Shown: positions 33,995 through 43,152, numbered from the stretch's first letter. The stretch is DNA of 47,640 nucleotides from Saprospiraceae bacterium (GCA_029263015.1 JAJCYI010000106.1:1-47640); one strand, 5' to 3'. Program-made: numbers and translations. Notes: generated by a model not told the origin, from the sequence alone.

Positions 33995-36900
33995 ATGTTC
34001 AAAACCTTCTTCAACTTCGAAATAAAGTCTTGGCTCAAAGCTCCAATGCCTTGGATTTTCTTAATTGTCATTGGGTTGTTGTGTGGGATGGCAGTAGTAA
34101 GTGACAGCATATCTATCGGGGGTAGCTTTGGCAACATTTATAAGAATGCACCATACGTGGTCATGAACTGGTATGTTGTATTTTCAGTAATCACCGTATT
34201 GTTGGTTGCATCTTTTGTGAATACTGCAGCCATCCGGGATTTTGAGAAAAAAACTGACCAGATTGTTTTTTCCAAGCCTATCAGTAAGGGTGGCTATTAT
34301 TTTGGCCATTTTTGGGGAGGTGTGTTGATTTCAATGTTGCCTGTTCTGGGTGTATCATTGGGCATGTGGGCAGGGATCGGGTTGAACGGTATTTTTGAAT
34401 GGACGGACGCAGTGAGGTATGGGCCTTTTGAAATCAAGAGCCATCTGATGGCTTGGGTGATTTTTGTGATTCCCAACACTATTTTCATTGGAGGGGTATT
34501 ATATGCAGTAGCAGTCAAAACGAGGAGCACGATTTATCCCTTTGTTGCAGCAGCAGCTTTATTGGTGGGGTGGGGTGTTTCGCAGAGTTTACTGTCCGAC
34601 ATCGAATATGAATCAATCGCAGCCATGATCGATCCCTTCGGTGCACAGACCTTTGGTATTTCTACAAAATATTGGACTGTCAATGATAAGAATACGATGG
34701 TGCATGGACTGACTGGGATATTATTGATCAACCGGATCATTTGGGTGAGTATCGGAATTATTGCATTGCTTATCGGCTATTGGTCATTCAGTTTTGAAGA
34801 GAAAAAAAGGAAAAAACAGAAGAAAGAAGTCGCTCTAACAGGCGCAGGATTGGCAATCAAACATTTGGGTGAATTACCAAGGTTTGCACCCTCAAGGGGT
34901 TTTGGAGTTCAACTTATCCAACTTTGGAGTCAGTATAAAACGGAGACAATTGGCATCATAAAAAGTGTAGCATTTATTATCCTTACCTTTCTTGGGCTGC
35001 TCAATACTGTGCCTAATCTGTTTTTGGCCAATGATGCTTATGGCACACACGAGTTGCCGACGACCTATACCATGATCCAGATTATTAAGGGTGCATTTTA
35101 TTTGTTCTCGATCATCATTATGGTTTATTTCAGTGGATTCCTGGTCTGGAAAGAACGCAATGCCAAAATGGACGAAATCTATGATGCATTGCCAGTGAAA
35201 AACTGGACGATATATTTAGGTAAATACCTCTCCATATTGACTTTGATGATTTTGCTTTCAGCAGTGATGATTGTCGCTGCGGTAATTGCTCAAAAAACGA
35301 TGGATTACAACCAGCACAACCTCGGTGTTTATATTCGGGAATTGCTGGTGGTCGATATGTTGGGTTTTGCGTCTATCATAGCCATTTCCATGTTGATTCA
35401 TTCTCTTTCGAAAAACATGTACTTGGGTTTTGGCATCGTCATCGGTTTCTTGTTTATTTCGGACATTGCCCTTTCTGCTTTAAAGGTATCGACCAATATG
35501 CTCGACTTTGGCGCTACCCCAAATTATACCCTTTCTGACTTTTATGGGTATGAGCCTTTTTTCAGTGGGTTGACTTGGTTCAATGCTTATTGGCTGGTTT
35601 TCAGCCTGTTACTTGCCCTTTGCGCATTTCTTTTCTGGAACAGGGGCCGGGAAACGGGTTTCAAAATACGCTATTCCATTGCTAAACAGGAATGGCACTC
35701 ATACCGTTTTTTTGGAGTTGGAGCCTTTGTCGTGTTTACCCTCATCGCAGGTTGGGTGTATCATAATACGTTCAATATCAATTCTTTCAAGAACAGTAAA
35801 GAATCGGAATTGCTGACGGTGCGGTATGAAGAGGATTATAAAAAACTCACGGACACCCCCCAGCCGAGGATTTATGATGTAAAATACGACATTGACCTTT
35901 TTCCAGAAAATAGGGCAATGACTGCCGATGGCCAATATTGGGTTCGAAATTTAACAGGCAAACCGATTGATACCTTGCTGGTAAATGTACCGCGAAACGG
36001 CAACCTGGAGGTGGCAAGCGGCCGGTTGAGCCTTTTGAAAAATGACTCCGCCGTGTATTTCAGAATCTTTGCTGTTAGCCCTGTCCTCCAACCAGGTGAT
36101 TCCATGCAGTTGGATTTTTCGACTCAATTTGCTCCAAAAGGATTTGAAAATGAAGTTAGCTTTTCAAAGTATGTCCAGAACGGAGCGTTTTTCAACAATT
36201 TTGACATAGCACCATCGCTCGGCTATCAGGCAGGCAATGAAATGAGCGACAAACAAACCCGCAAAAAATACGGGTTGCCTGAGCGAACCCGTTTTCCCGA
36301 ACTCAACCGTACCGACACGCTTGCACGCATGAATTCTTACCTCGGTACTGATTCAGATTGGGTAATGGTAGAAACCACCATTCGCACAGTGCCCGACCAG
36401 ATTGCAATAGCGCCAGGTTCATTGCAAAAGGAATGGGAAGAGGATGGCCGCCGCTGTTTTTTATACAAGCTCGACCAGAAAGCTTGGAATTTTTACAGTT
36501 TTATGTCAGCAAGGTACAAGGTGGCCCGAAAAGAATGGAACGGGGTTAAGTTGGAGGTGTACCACCATCCTACCCACACATATAATGTGGAACGGATGCT
36601 TTATGCAATGGAAAAATCTCTTGAGTATTACACCACTAATTTTGGGCCTTACTATCACAAGCAATGCCGCATCATTGAGTTCCCCCGTTTTGCCAGTTTT
36701 GCGCAAGCATTCCCAGGCACCATGCCTTATTCTGAGAGTGTCGGATTCATTCAGGATTTTAAAGAAGGAGAGGACGACCTGGATATCATGTTTTATGTAG
36801 CAGCACACGAAATTGGCCATCAATGGTGGGCACATCAAGAGTGCGGCGCGGCCATGCAAGGTGCAGAGATGACAACGGAGACGTTCGCCCAATACAGTGC

Positions 36901-37585
36901 GATCATGGTCATGGAAAAAGAATACGGACGTGACCAAATGCGGAAATTCATGAAATATGAAATGGATAAATACCTCAAGGGCCGTGGTCGTGAATCAGAA
37001 CAGGAAATGCCACTGTCACGCTGTGAAGGTCAAGGTTATACCCATTATAATAAAGGCTCGGTAGTTATGTATTATTTAAAAGAAATGATTACCGAGGATA
37101 GTGTGAATTTGGCTTTGCGAAACTTTCTTGAAAAATTCAAATATAAAAATTCGCCTTTCCCGGTGAGTTTGGATGTGATTGATGAGTTCTATGCTGTCAC
37201 ACCCGATTCGCTTGATTATCTTGTGAAAGACCTATTTGAAGAAATTACCCTTTTTGAAAATCGGTGCGAAACTGTGGAGGTAGAAGAATTGGCAGATGGC
37301 AAGTTCCAAGTCACCATTAAAGTGTTGTGCAAAAAATATAAGTCAAATGAATTGGGCAAGGAATCGGAAGTTCCTGTAAATGATTACATCGAAATAGGTG
37401 CGTTTGCAAAACCAGAAGGAGACAAAAGTTATGGGAAAACACTTTACCGGAAAATGGTGAAAATTGATTCGCCAGAAAACACTTTCACTTTTGTGGTGGA
37501 TGAAAAACCACAATTGGCAGGTATTGATCCATTTCTATTGCTCATCGACCGGAGTCCTAAGGATAATATGAAGGATGTGAAATAG
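33995..37585 (+). CDS. ABC permease fused to M1-family aminopeptidase
   Basis: The 1196-aa protein joins an ABC-2 type membrane part (about residues 1-600, at least 12 hydrophobic segments) with a zinc aminopeptidase of family M1 (about 620-1190). The peptidase has HEIGH at 938-942 in AAHEIGHQWWAHQECG, and the third ligand Glu in TTETFAQYS, 19 residues after the second His. The exopeptidase motif GxMEN is not obvious; the corresponding region reads FPGTMPYSESVGF. Such fusions are known in Bacteroidota and annotated as permease/M1 aminopeptidase. The ATPase gene is directly upstream, so the two form one transporter. The substrate is unknown; coupling of peptide hydrolysis to transport is plausible but unproven. 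Confidence 0.9.
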   Translation: MFKTFFNFEIKSWLKAPMPWIFLIVIGLLCGMAVVSDSISIGGSFGNIYKNAPYVVMNWYVVFSVITVLLVASFVNTAAIRDFEKKTDQIVFSKPISKGGYYFGHFWGGVLISMLPVLGVSLGMWAGIGLNGIFEWTDAVRYGPFEIKSHLMAWVIFVIPNTIFIGGVLYAVAVKTRSTIYPFVAAAALLVGWGVSQSLLSDIEYESIAAMIDPFGAQTFGISTKYWTVNDKNTMVHGLTGILLINRIIWVSIGIIALLIGYWSFSFEEKKRKKQKKEVALTGAGLAIKHLGELPRFAPSRGFGVQLIQLWSQYKTETIGIIKSVAFIILTFLGLLNTVPNLFLANDAYGTHELPTTYTMIQIIKGAFYLFSIIIMVYFSGFLVWKERNAKMDEIYDALPVKNWTIYLGKYLSILTLMILLSAVMIVAAVIAQKTMDYNQHNLGVYIRELLVVDMLGFASIIAISMLIHSLSKNMYLGFGIVIGFLFISDIALSALKVSTNMLDFGATPNYTLSDFYGYEPFFSGLTWFNAYWLVFSLLLALCAFLFWNRGRETGFKIRYSIAKQEWHSYRFFGVGAFVVFTLIAGWVYHNTFNINSFKNSKESELLTVRYEEDYKKLTDTPQPRIYDVKYDIDLFPENRAMTADGQYWVRNLTGKPIDTLLVNVPRNGNLEVASGRLSLLKNDSAVYFRIFAVSPVLQPGDSMQLDFSTQFAPKGFENEVSFSKYVQNGAFFNNFDIAPSLGYQAGNEMSDKQTRKKYGLPERTRFPELNRTDTLARMNSYLGTDSDWVMVETTIRTVPDQIAIAPGSLQKEWEEDGRRCFLYKLDQKAWNFYSFMSARYKVARKEWNGVKLEVYHHPTHTYNVERMLYAMEKSLEYYTTNFGPYYHKQCRIIEFPRFASFAQAFPGTMPYSESVGFIQDFKEGEDDLDIMFYVAAHEIGHQWWAHQECGAAMQGAEMTTETFAQYSAIMVMEKEYGRDQMRKFMKYEMDKYLKGRGRESEQEMPLSRCEGQGYTHYNKGSVVMYYLKEMITEDSVNLALRNFLEKFKYKNSPFPVSLDVIDEFYAVTPDSLDYLVKDLFEEITLFENRCETVEVEELADGKFQVTIKVLCKKYKSNELGKESEVPVNDYIEIGAFAKPEGDKSYGKTLYRKMVKIDSPENTFTFVVDEKPQLAGIDPFLLLIDRSPKDNMKDVK

Positions 37586-37607
37586 ATGTTATTTTAAAAG
37601 GGCTTTC

Positions 37608-37692
37608 TTGTAAAACCACAAAAGGAATCATAAGGAACTGCAATTAATTCGATATTCATTTTTGGCTTCTTCTTTTGTGTCTTATGTGGTTC
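37608..37692. repeat. Periodic inverted repeat overlapping a gene start
   Basis: The left side ACCACAAAAGGAATCATAAG and the right side TTTTGTGTCTTATGTGGTT are degenerate complementary 7-8-bp repeats. The right arm overlaps the first codons of the YecM-like frame. That makes the TTG at 37662 a doubtful start. Confidence 0.55.
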
Positions 37693-38213
37693 AGAAGAAA
37701 CGAATATCAAATTCTTTTGATAATTTGAACAAGATATTAGGCGAGCCAGATATTTTTCTAAAATCAATTTTCCGGTTATTGGGAATTGACAAAATTGATG
37801 TTGATAATTATGAACTCGATCACATTTGCTATCGCACCGAAAGCGTTCAGCAATATTTTGAATTGAGAAATAAATTAAATAAGGTCGGCGAAATACTCGC
37901 TGAAAATGAAATCAATGGCAGAACAATTACTACCTTTCAATTGTACCAACCTATAGTTTTTGAATCTCGGAAAATATTGCTCCTGGAGTTACCGTCTCCA
38001 AAATTTGGGAGCTATTATTCATCAGGTTTTGAGCATGTTGAATTTGTGATTGATGAAAGATTGGATCAATTTATTTCAAATTACCCACATGTAAGATTTG
38101 ATAAAAATGGAATGTCAAAGAATATAAATCCTGATGTACGAGTGAAATATGGTGACCTGTCAGTAAAGTTTCATTTAAATAATTTAAAACATGTAATTCA
38201 GGATATGGGCTGA
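37662..38213 (+). CDS. YecM-like protein of the VOC superfamily
   Basis: The product resembles E. coli YecM: LDHICYRTESVQQYFELRNK, GEILAENEINGRTITTFQLY, LLLELPSPKFGSYYSSGFEH and VKFHLNNLKHVI align with its core. YecM has a VOC-type metal-site fold but no established reaction; His in LDHI and Glu in the GFEHVEF strand are candidate ligands. The open frame gives 183 aa from TTG, but the first 15 or so residues lie inside an inverted repeat, so GTG 37677, GTG 37686 or TTG 37725 may be the true start. Base composition is more A/T-rich than its neighbours. Confidence 0.75.
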   Translation: MASSFVSYVVQKKRISNSFDNLNKILGEPDIFLKSIFRLLGIDKIDVDNYELDHICYRTESVQQYFELRNKLNKVGEILAENEINGRTITTFQLYQPIVFESRKILLLELPSPKFGSYYSSGFEHVEFVIDERLDQFISNYPHVRFDKNGMSKNINPDVRVKYGDLSVKFHLNNLKHVIQDMG

Positions 38214-38234
38214 GGGATTTTACAAATATCGATT

Positions 38235-39773
38235 ATGATACGATTAAAAAATTTTAAAATCCCGATTCTATTTGCCGGCACTAAACTCCTTCTTCATTTA
38301 TTTACTAATACTCATTACGGCTTCCACCGCGACGAATTTTTGTACTTAGCACTTGGAAAGCACTTAGATTGGGGTTATTGGTCAAACCCACCATTCATTG
38401 GTTTTATAAGTTTTTTAAGTCAAAATATTTTAGGGGATGGATTATTTGCTACCAGGTTGGCTCCTGCTTTTTTTGGTTCCGCTACCTTATTTTTGATTTG
38501 TGTAATGGCGAGGGATTTGGGCGGAAAAAAATATGCCCAAATATTGGCAGGCATTGCTGGGTTTACCTCCCTGGCTTATTTACGTTCCAGCCATATGTTC
38601 ATGCCGGTTGTGATCGATATTTTCTTTTGGGCACTGGCCAGTAGTTTGGTCATACGTTATCTAAAAACGGATAATAATAAATGGTTGGTTTGGTTGGGAG
38701 TGGCTATTGGAGTCGGTTTCATGAACAAATATTCGGTGGCTTTTTTAATTGCTGCTTTAGCCGGTTCTTTTCTGATTTCTTCCCAACGAACAATTTTTCT
38801 AAAAAAACAAACTTGGATTGCCGCCGGCATCGCATTGTTGATTGTTCTTCCCAATTTGTTATGGCAATGGGAAAACAATTTTCCTGTTGTGTTTCACATG
38901 CAAAACTTAACTGAGAGCCAATTATCCACGGTGAATCCTTTTATATTTTTATTGGATCAATTGCTCATGCACTTTATGGGTTTCTTGGTTTGGGTGCCAG
39001 GATTGTTTTTTCTTTTATTGAGTAATAAAATTAAAAAATACCGGGTCGTTGGTTGGACGTATGTTTTTACTTTATTGCTCTTTTTGGCAATGGGTGGAAA
39101 AAATTATTACACCCTCGGTGCCTATCCGATGCTCATTGCTGCTGGCGGTGTATTTTGGGAAAATATATTACGGGAAAACTGGAAACGCTGGGCACTCGCA
39201 CTTTTTGTGTTTATTGGAAATATACCTTTATTGCCATCAGGATTGCCAATTCTACCACTCGAAAAATCCCTTGCTTATTTTGATAGTATAGCCAATGATT
39301 TTGGAATTAAATCCCTAACCCGTTGGGAACGGGGAAATATTGAAGCGCTCCCCCAGGATTATGCAGATATGTTTGGCTGGGAAGAATTGGCTGAGTTGGC
39401 AGACAAAGCCTTGGGGCTTGTAGGAAATCCAAATGCCTGTCTTGTATATGCTGAAAATTATGGTCAGGCAGGAGCAGTCGAGCGATTCGCAAAACATCCT
39501 TTCTTGCACCAAGTCGTTAGTTTTGCAGACACTTACCGTTTATGGGCACCTGATGAATTGTCATCAGAAGTTAATGCACTGATTTATATTAATGATGAAT
39601 TAGGAGAAGACATTGAGGCATTATTTAATAATATTAAATTGGTGGGTGAGGTGGAACATCCTTATGCACGAGAGAGGGGTACAAGGGTTTATTTATGTAG
39701 CGAACCAAAGTCGAATTTTAATGAATTTTGGATGGAGCGGGTAGCGTTTGTGAGAAGTGGGGGTCAGGATTGA
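38235..39773 (+). CDS. GT39-like glycosyltransferase (ArnT/PMT type)
   Basis: The 512-aa integral membrane protein has about ten hydrophobic segments. Its first periplasmic loop carries the acidic motif of polyprenol-phosphate-dependent glycosyltransferases (FHRDEFLYLALGKHLDWGYW, with D-E about residues 35-36), followed by SNPPFIGFISFLSQNIL. It should transfer a sugar from a lipid-phosphate donor to a lipid or protein on the outer face of the inner membrane. The soluble C-terminal part (about 400-512) is also typical. It follows the YecM-like gene by 21 nt. Confidence 0.85.
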   Translation: MIRLKNFKIPILFAGTKLLLHLFTNTHYGFHRDEFLYLALGKHLDWGYWSNPPFIGFISFLSQNILGDGLFATRLAPAFFGSATLFLICVMARDLGGKKYAQILAGIAGFTSLAYLRSSHMFMPVVIDIFFWALASSLVIRYLKTDNNKWLVWLGVAIGVGFMNKYSVAFLIAALAGSFLISSQRTIFLKKQTWIAAGIALLIVLPNLLWQWENNFPVVFHMQNLTESQLSTVNPFIFLLDQLLMHFMGFLVWVPGLFFLLLSNKIKKYRVVGWTYVFTLLLFLAMGGKNYYTLGAYPMLIAAGGVFWENILRENWKRWALALFVFIGNIPLLPSGLPILPLEKSLAYFDSIANDFGIKSLTRWERGNIEALPQDYADMFGWEELAELADKALGLVGNPNACLVYAENYGQAGAVERFAKHPFLHQVVSFADTYRLWAPDELSSEVNALIYINDELGEDIEALFNNIKLVGEVEHPYARERGTRVYLCSEPKSNFNEFWMERVAFVRSGGQD

Positions 39774-39807
39774 GCCGGGAAACTATTAAGAAAAATATAA
39801 TATCAGG

Positions 39808-40173
39808 TTACAGCCTTTTTACATTTACTGACTTTTTATCATCCCTTGCAAAAAAAGGATATAGTAAAAATAAACCACACATTGCTATCGGAACAATAGC
39901 ATTAATTATTCTTTCGTAATACCCTGTTATGAACAATTGAATATTCATAAGAATAAGGCAAATGAATAGACCGAAATAAGAGATCAGGAATATACTTTTG
40001 AAAAAAGTATATTTTTTTAATAGAAAAAATGAAGCTACAGAAACTAATCCCAAGAAAAGCATTAAGTTTCTGTACCCTATTGTTTTATGTCCAAAAAACA
40101 AACTAACAAGATGTAATGCTAGTATAAAACCTACTGCGGAAAGCATCGTATAGTCAATTTTTAAATTCTTCAT
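39808..40173 (-). CDS. Four-helix membrane protein, unknown
   Basis: I do not recognise a family. The 121-aa product starts MKNLKIDYTMLSAVGFILAL and has four predicted membrane helices (SAVGFILALHLVSLFF; NLMLFLGLVSVASFFLL; SIFLISYFGLFICLILMNIQ; INAIVPIAMCGLFLLYPFF) with short loops and a basic C-terminus. The gene is A/T-rich, lies between two well-identified genes, and is convergent with the glycosyltransferase gene. Confidence 0.55.
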   Translation of the reverse strand: MKNLKIDYTMLSAVGFILALHLVSLFFGHKTIGYRNLMLFLGLVSVASFFLLKKYTFFKSIFLISYFGLFICLILMNIQLFITGYYERIINAIVPIAMCGLFLLYPFFARDDKKSVNVKRL

Positions 40174-40217
40174 GACTGCTTCTTTTTATGGTTTCTGTTG
40201 TAGTTCATTTGCCCCTA

Positions 40218-42188
40218 TCATTTCAGAATCACGGTCCCCAACTCTTTGGCCAGTCCATTTCTCAAATCATTTAATTTGGCCTGTACTTTTAAAAGGCGCA
40301 TTATTTTATTGGAATCATTCTCGGCTTTTAGATCGACTAATTGTTGTTGGTTTTTTTCGCAGAGCCGGATTATTTTTTTCAATTTAAAACGCATTAAAGC
40401 ACTGGTTGAATCTTTCGAAAAATTTTCTTCCGGCATTTTTTGGGAATGCAGATATAGTTCACGTTCTCCCCAGCCGTCGCTGTATTCATAGGGTGAATGC
40501 AACAGGTCAATGGAGAGGGCACTCAATGTATGATCGGTATGGCCGATAAAGTATTGGGCAGATAAGGTTTGTTTTGAAACAACCCTATCAAGGCATTTTT
40601 TAACAATGTCTTGATATTCTTTGTTGTCAAAATCGTCGAGCACTTCTTCGATGTTACTGAGAATGTATTCAGCTACTGTGATCTCCTCTTCTTCGTCGAA
40701 TATTTCACCACCAAAAGCAATCAATAAGCGGGCGATGTCACGTTCTTGAAATTCATCACGCCCCATTTCTTTATTGGGGGATTCGATGGGCGGTACGATC
40801 TCCACCTTTGATTTTCCTCCATCAGTGGGGCTTCCTTCCGGCACGATATTGACCTGTGGCCCCCGTTTTCGATTGCGATCAAATTCCCTTTTTTGCAGGA
40901 TCTTTTTTACCACTTTGTTGGTCTCGGAAATAAGTACTTCTTCCTCCAATTCCATAACCCGGGCACATTCTTTCACATAGAATGCACGTTTGAAAGGATC
41001 TGGGACGCGTGCGATGCTATCAACAATGTCCCGTACCAAACCTGCCCGTTTAACAGGATCATTCCCAACTTCTGAAAGCAAAAGGTCGGTTTTGAAAAGG
41101 ATAAAATCCTTGGCCTGTTGGTCAATGTATTCTTTGAAGGCAGTTGCCCCGGCATTTTGCAGGTAACTGTCAGGGTCTTCTCCATCAGGCAACAATACGA
41201 CCTTTACATTCATGTCCTTTTCCAGCACCAGGTCAAGCCCGCGGAGAGCTGCCTTGATACCTGCGGCATCGCCGTCGTAAAGGATTTTTATGTTGGGGGT
41301 AAATCGTTTTATCAATAAAATCTGACCTTCCGTGAGGGAAGTGCCAGAAGAAGCTACGACATTCTCAATGCCTGCTTGGTGCAGTGAAATGACGTCGGTA
41401 TAGCCTTCCACCAAAATGCATTCGTCTTGTTTCCTTATATCCCTTTTGGCAAAATAAGCGCCATACAGGATTTTGCTCTTGGAGTAAATGTCTGTTTCAG
41501 GGGAATTAATGTATTTAGGGGCTTTGACATCTTTTTGGAGTATGCGGCCAGCGAAAGCGATGGGTTTCCCAGATAAATTGTGGATCGTGAACATGACCCT
41601 GTTCCAGAAAAAATCCCTTCCATTTTTGGTCAGTCCAAGTTTTTCAAGGTACTCTGGTTTGTAACCCATTTGAGTGGCCTTGGTGGTAAATTCACCTCGT
41701 TGGTTTGGAGCGAAGCCTAGGCCAAATTTTTTAATGGTTTCTTCTCTAAACCCTCTTTCTTTGAAATAACTAAGTCCCACGCTTTTGCCAATGTCCGTAT
41801 TTAGCAATTGGTCTTGATAAAACGTTTTTGCGAATTCATTGACAATAAAAAGACTTTCCCGTTCTTGCTGTTCGGCAGCAAATTCCGGCGTCATTTCCTT
41901 CTCTTCAATTTCGATGCGGTATTTTCCGGCCAGTTGCTTCAGCGCATCTGGAAACCCCAGGTGCTCATGTTCCATGATGAAACGGGCTGGGTCGCCACCT
42001 TTGCCGCACCCAAAACATTTGAACAGGTTTTTGGTAGGTGAAACAGTGAAGGAAGGAGTCTTCTCATTGTGAAAAGGGCAGAGTCCAATCATGTTGGAGC
42101 CCCGGCGTTTGAGGTTCACGTAATCCTGGACGACTTCTTCAATTTTGGCAGTCTCCAGTATTTCCTGTACTGTTTTTTGTGGAATCAA
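40218..42188 (-). CDS. dnaG: DNA primase
   Basis: DnaG makes the RNA primers for replication. The 656-aa product has the CHC2 zinc ribbon (Cys37, His40, Cys58, Cys61 in LCPFHNEKTPSF...FKCFGCGKGGD), the TOPRIM catalytic core from about residue 255 (CILVEGYTDVISLHQAGI; DGDAAGIKAALRG near 307), and a C-terminal helicase-interacting region. The length is normal for Bacteroidota. Upstream (42189 onward) is a long gene-free interval with the terminator array. Confidence 0.97.
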   Translation of the reverse strand: MIPQKTVQEILETAKIEEVVQDYVNLKRRGSNMIGLCPFHNEKTPSFTVSPTKNLFKCFGCGKGGDPARFIMEHEHLGFPDALKQLAGKYRIEIEEKEMTPEFAAEQQERESLFIVNEFAKTFYQDQLLNTDIGKSVGLSYFKERGFREETIKKFGLGFAPNQRGEFTTKATQMGYKPEYLEKLGLTKNGRDFFWNRVMFTIHNLSGKPIAFAGRILQKDVKAPKYINSPETDIYSKSKILYGAYFAKRDIRKQDECILVEGYTDVISLHQAGIENVVASSGTSLTEGQILLIKRFTPNIKILYDGDAAGIKAALRGLDLVLEKDMNVKVVLLPDGEDPDSYLQNAGATAFKEYIDQQAKDFILFKTDLLLSEVGNDPVKRAGLVRDIVDSIARVPDPFKRAFYVKECARVMELEEEVLISETNKVVKKILQKREFDRNRKRGPQVNIVPEGSPTDGGKSKVEIVPPIESPNKEMGRDEFQERDIARLLIAFGGEIFDEEEEITVAEYILSNIEEVLDDFDNKEYQDIVKKCLDRVVSKQTLSAQYFIGHTDHTLSALSIDLLHSPYEYSDGWGERELYLHSQKMPEENFSKDSTSALMRFKLKKIIRLCEKNQQQLVDLKAENDSNKIMRLLKVQAKLNDLRNGLAKELGTVILK

Positions 42189-42769
42189 ACCTGTATTTTG
42201 TTATCTTTGGAAATATTTTACGTAAGAAAGTATCATACGAACAACTAATTAGCTTTCGCTTTCGTTATTTTTCCTGAATTTTTGAGCTAAATTAATAAAT
42301 CCAAAAATAGCTTTTTTACCTAAATCATTGACCACCTAGCCCACACGATCAGGTTTTATTTATTATTTGAGCAAGACAAAACCTAATAACCTACCACACA
42401 AGAGAGAACTTACCACTTGATACACAAGTCTTTACGCACCCAATTATTTTTGTCAGGGATGATGAATCATTGTGATATGATTGTATATTATATTGATCGA
42501 CCATCCATGAAAATGCTTTTACAATTTTTTCTTGTGCAATTTTTTGGGCGCTTGCCTCTTACAGGTGTCTTTTGACGAGGAAAAGATAAAAACAAAAAAC
42601 AAGTACTAAACACTGAAATCTGGATGCGGCCAAAGAAGGGATATTAGTAAGAGAATTTGGCTGCGATCAAGGGTGACAAAACAAAAACTGATGTACATGA
42701 ACACAATGGGGAAACTTACCACTAACCTCGTGATCTTTATTAATTACCGATCTAAATTTACCAAAAGAT
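42189..42769. other. Non-coding leader region of the terminator array
   Basis: No protein-coding frame is credible. A plus-strand TATCTTTG box (42202-42209) with TTTG at 42176-42179 could launch a transcript rightwards. Possible stems are AGGTTTT/AAAACCT (42351-42384) and GGATG...CATCC with inner ATCA/TGAT (about 42458-42508). The 11-mer AACTTACCACT occurs twice, near 42408 and 42713. The minus-strand dnaG promoter must also lie here but was not identified. Confidence 0.45.
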
Positions 42770-42840
42770 ATAATTGGGTGTTCTCATAGTGTGTGGGCTG
42801 CCCCGTCCTGAATTGTTCGGGACGAGGGCAGTTTTTTTTT
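42770..42840 (+). ncRNA. Putative small RNA unit 1 (conserved 24-mer plus terminator)
   Basis: The conserved block GGGTGTTCTCATAGTGTGTG occupies most of 42774-42797. A terminator follows with no gap: CTGCCC (42798-42803) pairs with GGGCAG (42826-42831), CGTCC with GGACG, and GAA with TTC around a TTG loop, ending in nine T residues (42832-42840). Promoter evidence is weak: TATAATTG at 42769-42776 is one base off the -7 consensus. The plus-strand ORF beginning in this unit runs through the terminator and is not believed. Confidence 0.5.
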
Positions 42841-42965
42841 GTTTTACTGTGAGTATGGTGAGTAGTACAGTTAAGGGTCCTTTGATCAAAATGTTATGTG
42901 AAATGTCTTCCGGTATCCATTTTCAACACAGTAAAGACTGTGGCTATGAAACTGCTGGAACTAAA

Positions 42966-43033
42966 AATATTGGGTGTTCTCATAGTGTGTGGGACCAGCC
43001 TGAACCCTTCGGGTAAGTAAGGCTGGTTTTTTT
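42966..43033 (+). ncRNA. Putative small RNA unit 2
   Basis: The same 24-nt block as in unit 1 is present without change (42970-42993). The hairpin that follows is ACCAGCC (42994-43000) with GGCTGGT (43021-43027), an inner ACCC-TTC-GGGT and seven T residues. The stem differs from unit 1 but still pairs, as expected for a conserved RNA structure. An overlapping 24-codon frame (42946-43020, MKLLELKILGVLIVCG...) uses the block in one reading frame. It has no equivalent stop in units 1 and 3. Confidence 0.5.
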
Positions 43034-43084
43034 AAATATTGAGAAGGTAAGGTGGTGTGAGAAGGGTATTAATCAAGTTGTCTA

Positions 43085-43152
43085 AATAGTGGGTGTTCTA
43101 ATAGTGTGTGGGACTACCCTGAAGCCCAGATGGGTGTGTAGGGGTAGTTTTT
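43085..43152 (+). ncRNA. Putative small RNA unit 3
   Basis: The 24-nt block (43089-43112) differs from units 1 and 2 at two positions. It is followed by ACTACCC (43113-43119) pairing with GGGTAGT (43142-43148), inner CCCA/TGGG, and five T residues. The outer stem has changed sequence on both sides relative to units 1 and 2. Confidence 0.5.

Noticed and set aside
36506-36937. Minus-strand 143-aa ORF inside the permease-peptidase gene
   Set aside because: It is antisense to the HEIGH-encoding region of a well-supported gene.
42774-43016. 80-aa ORF across small-RNA units 1 and 2
   Set aside because: It needs a TTG start, runs straight through a nine-T intrinsic terminator, and unit 3 has no matching frame.
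42946-43020. 24-codon peptide MKLLELKILGVLIVCG... in unit 2
   Set aside because: It resembles a short signal peptide, but units 1 and 3 lack an equivalent start and stop while the DNA block is conserved in all three. An RNA or DNA function explains the conservation better. It should be kept in mind if unit 2 proves to be translated.
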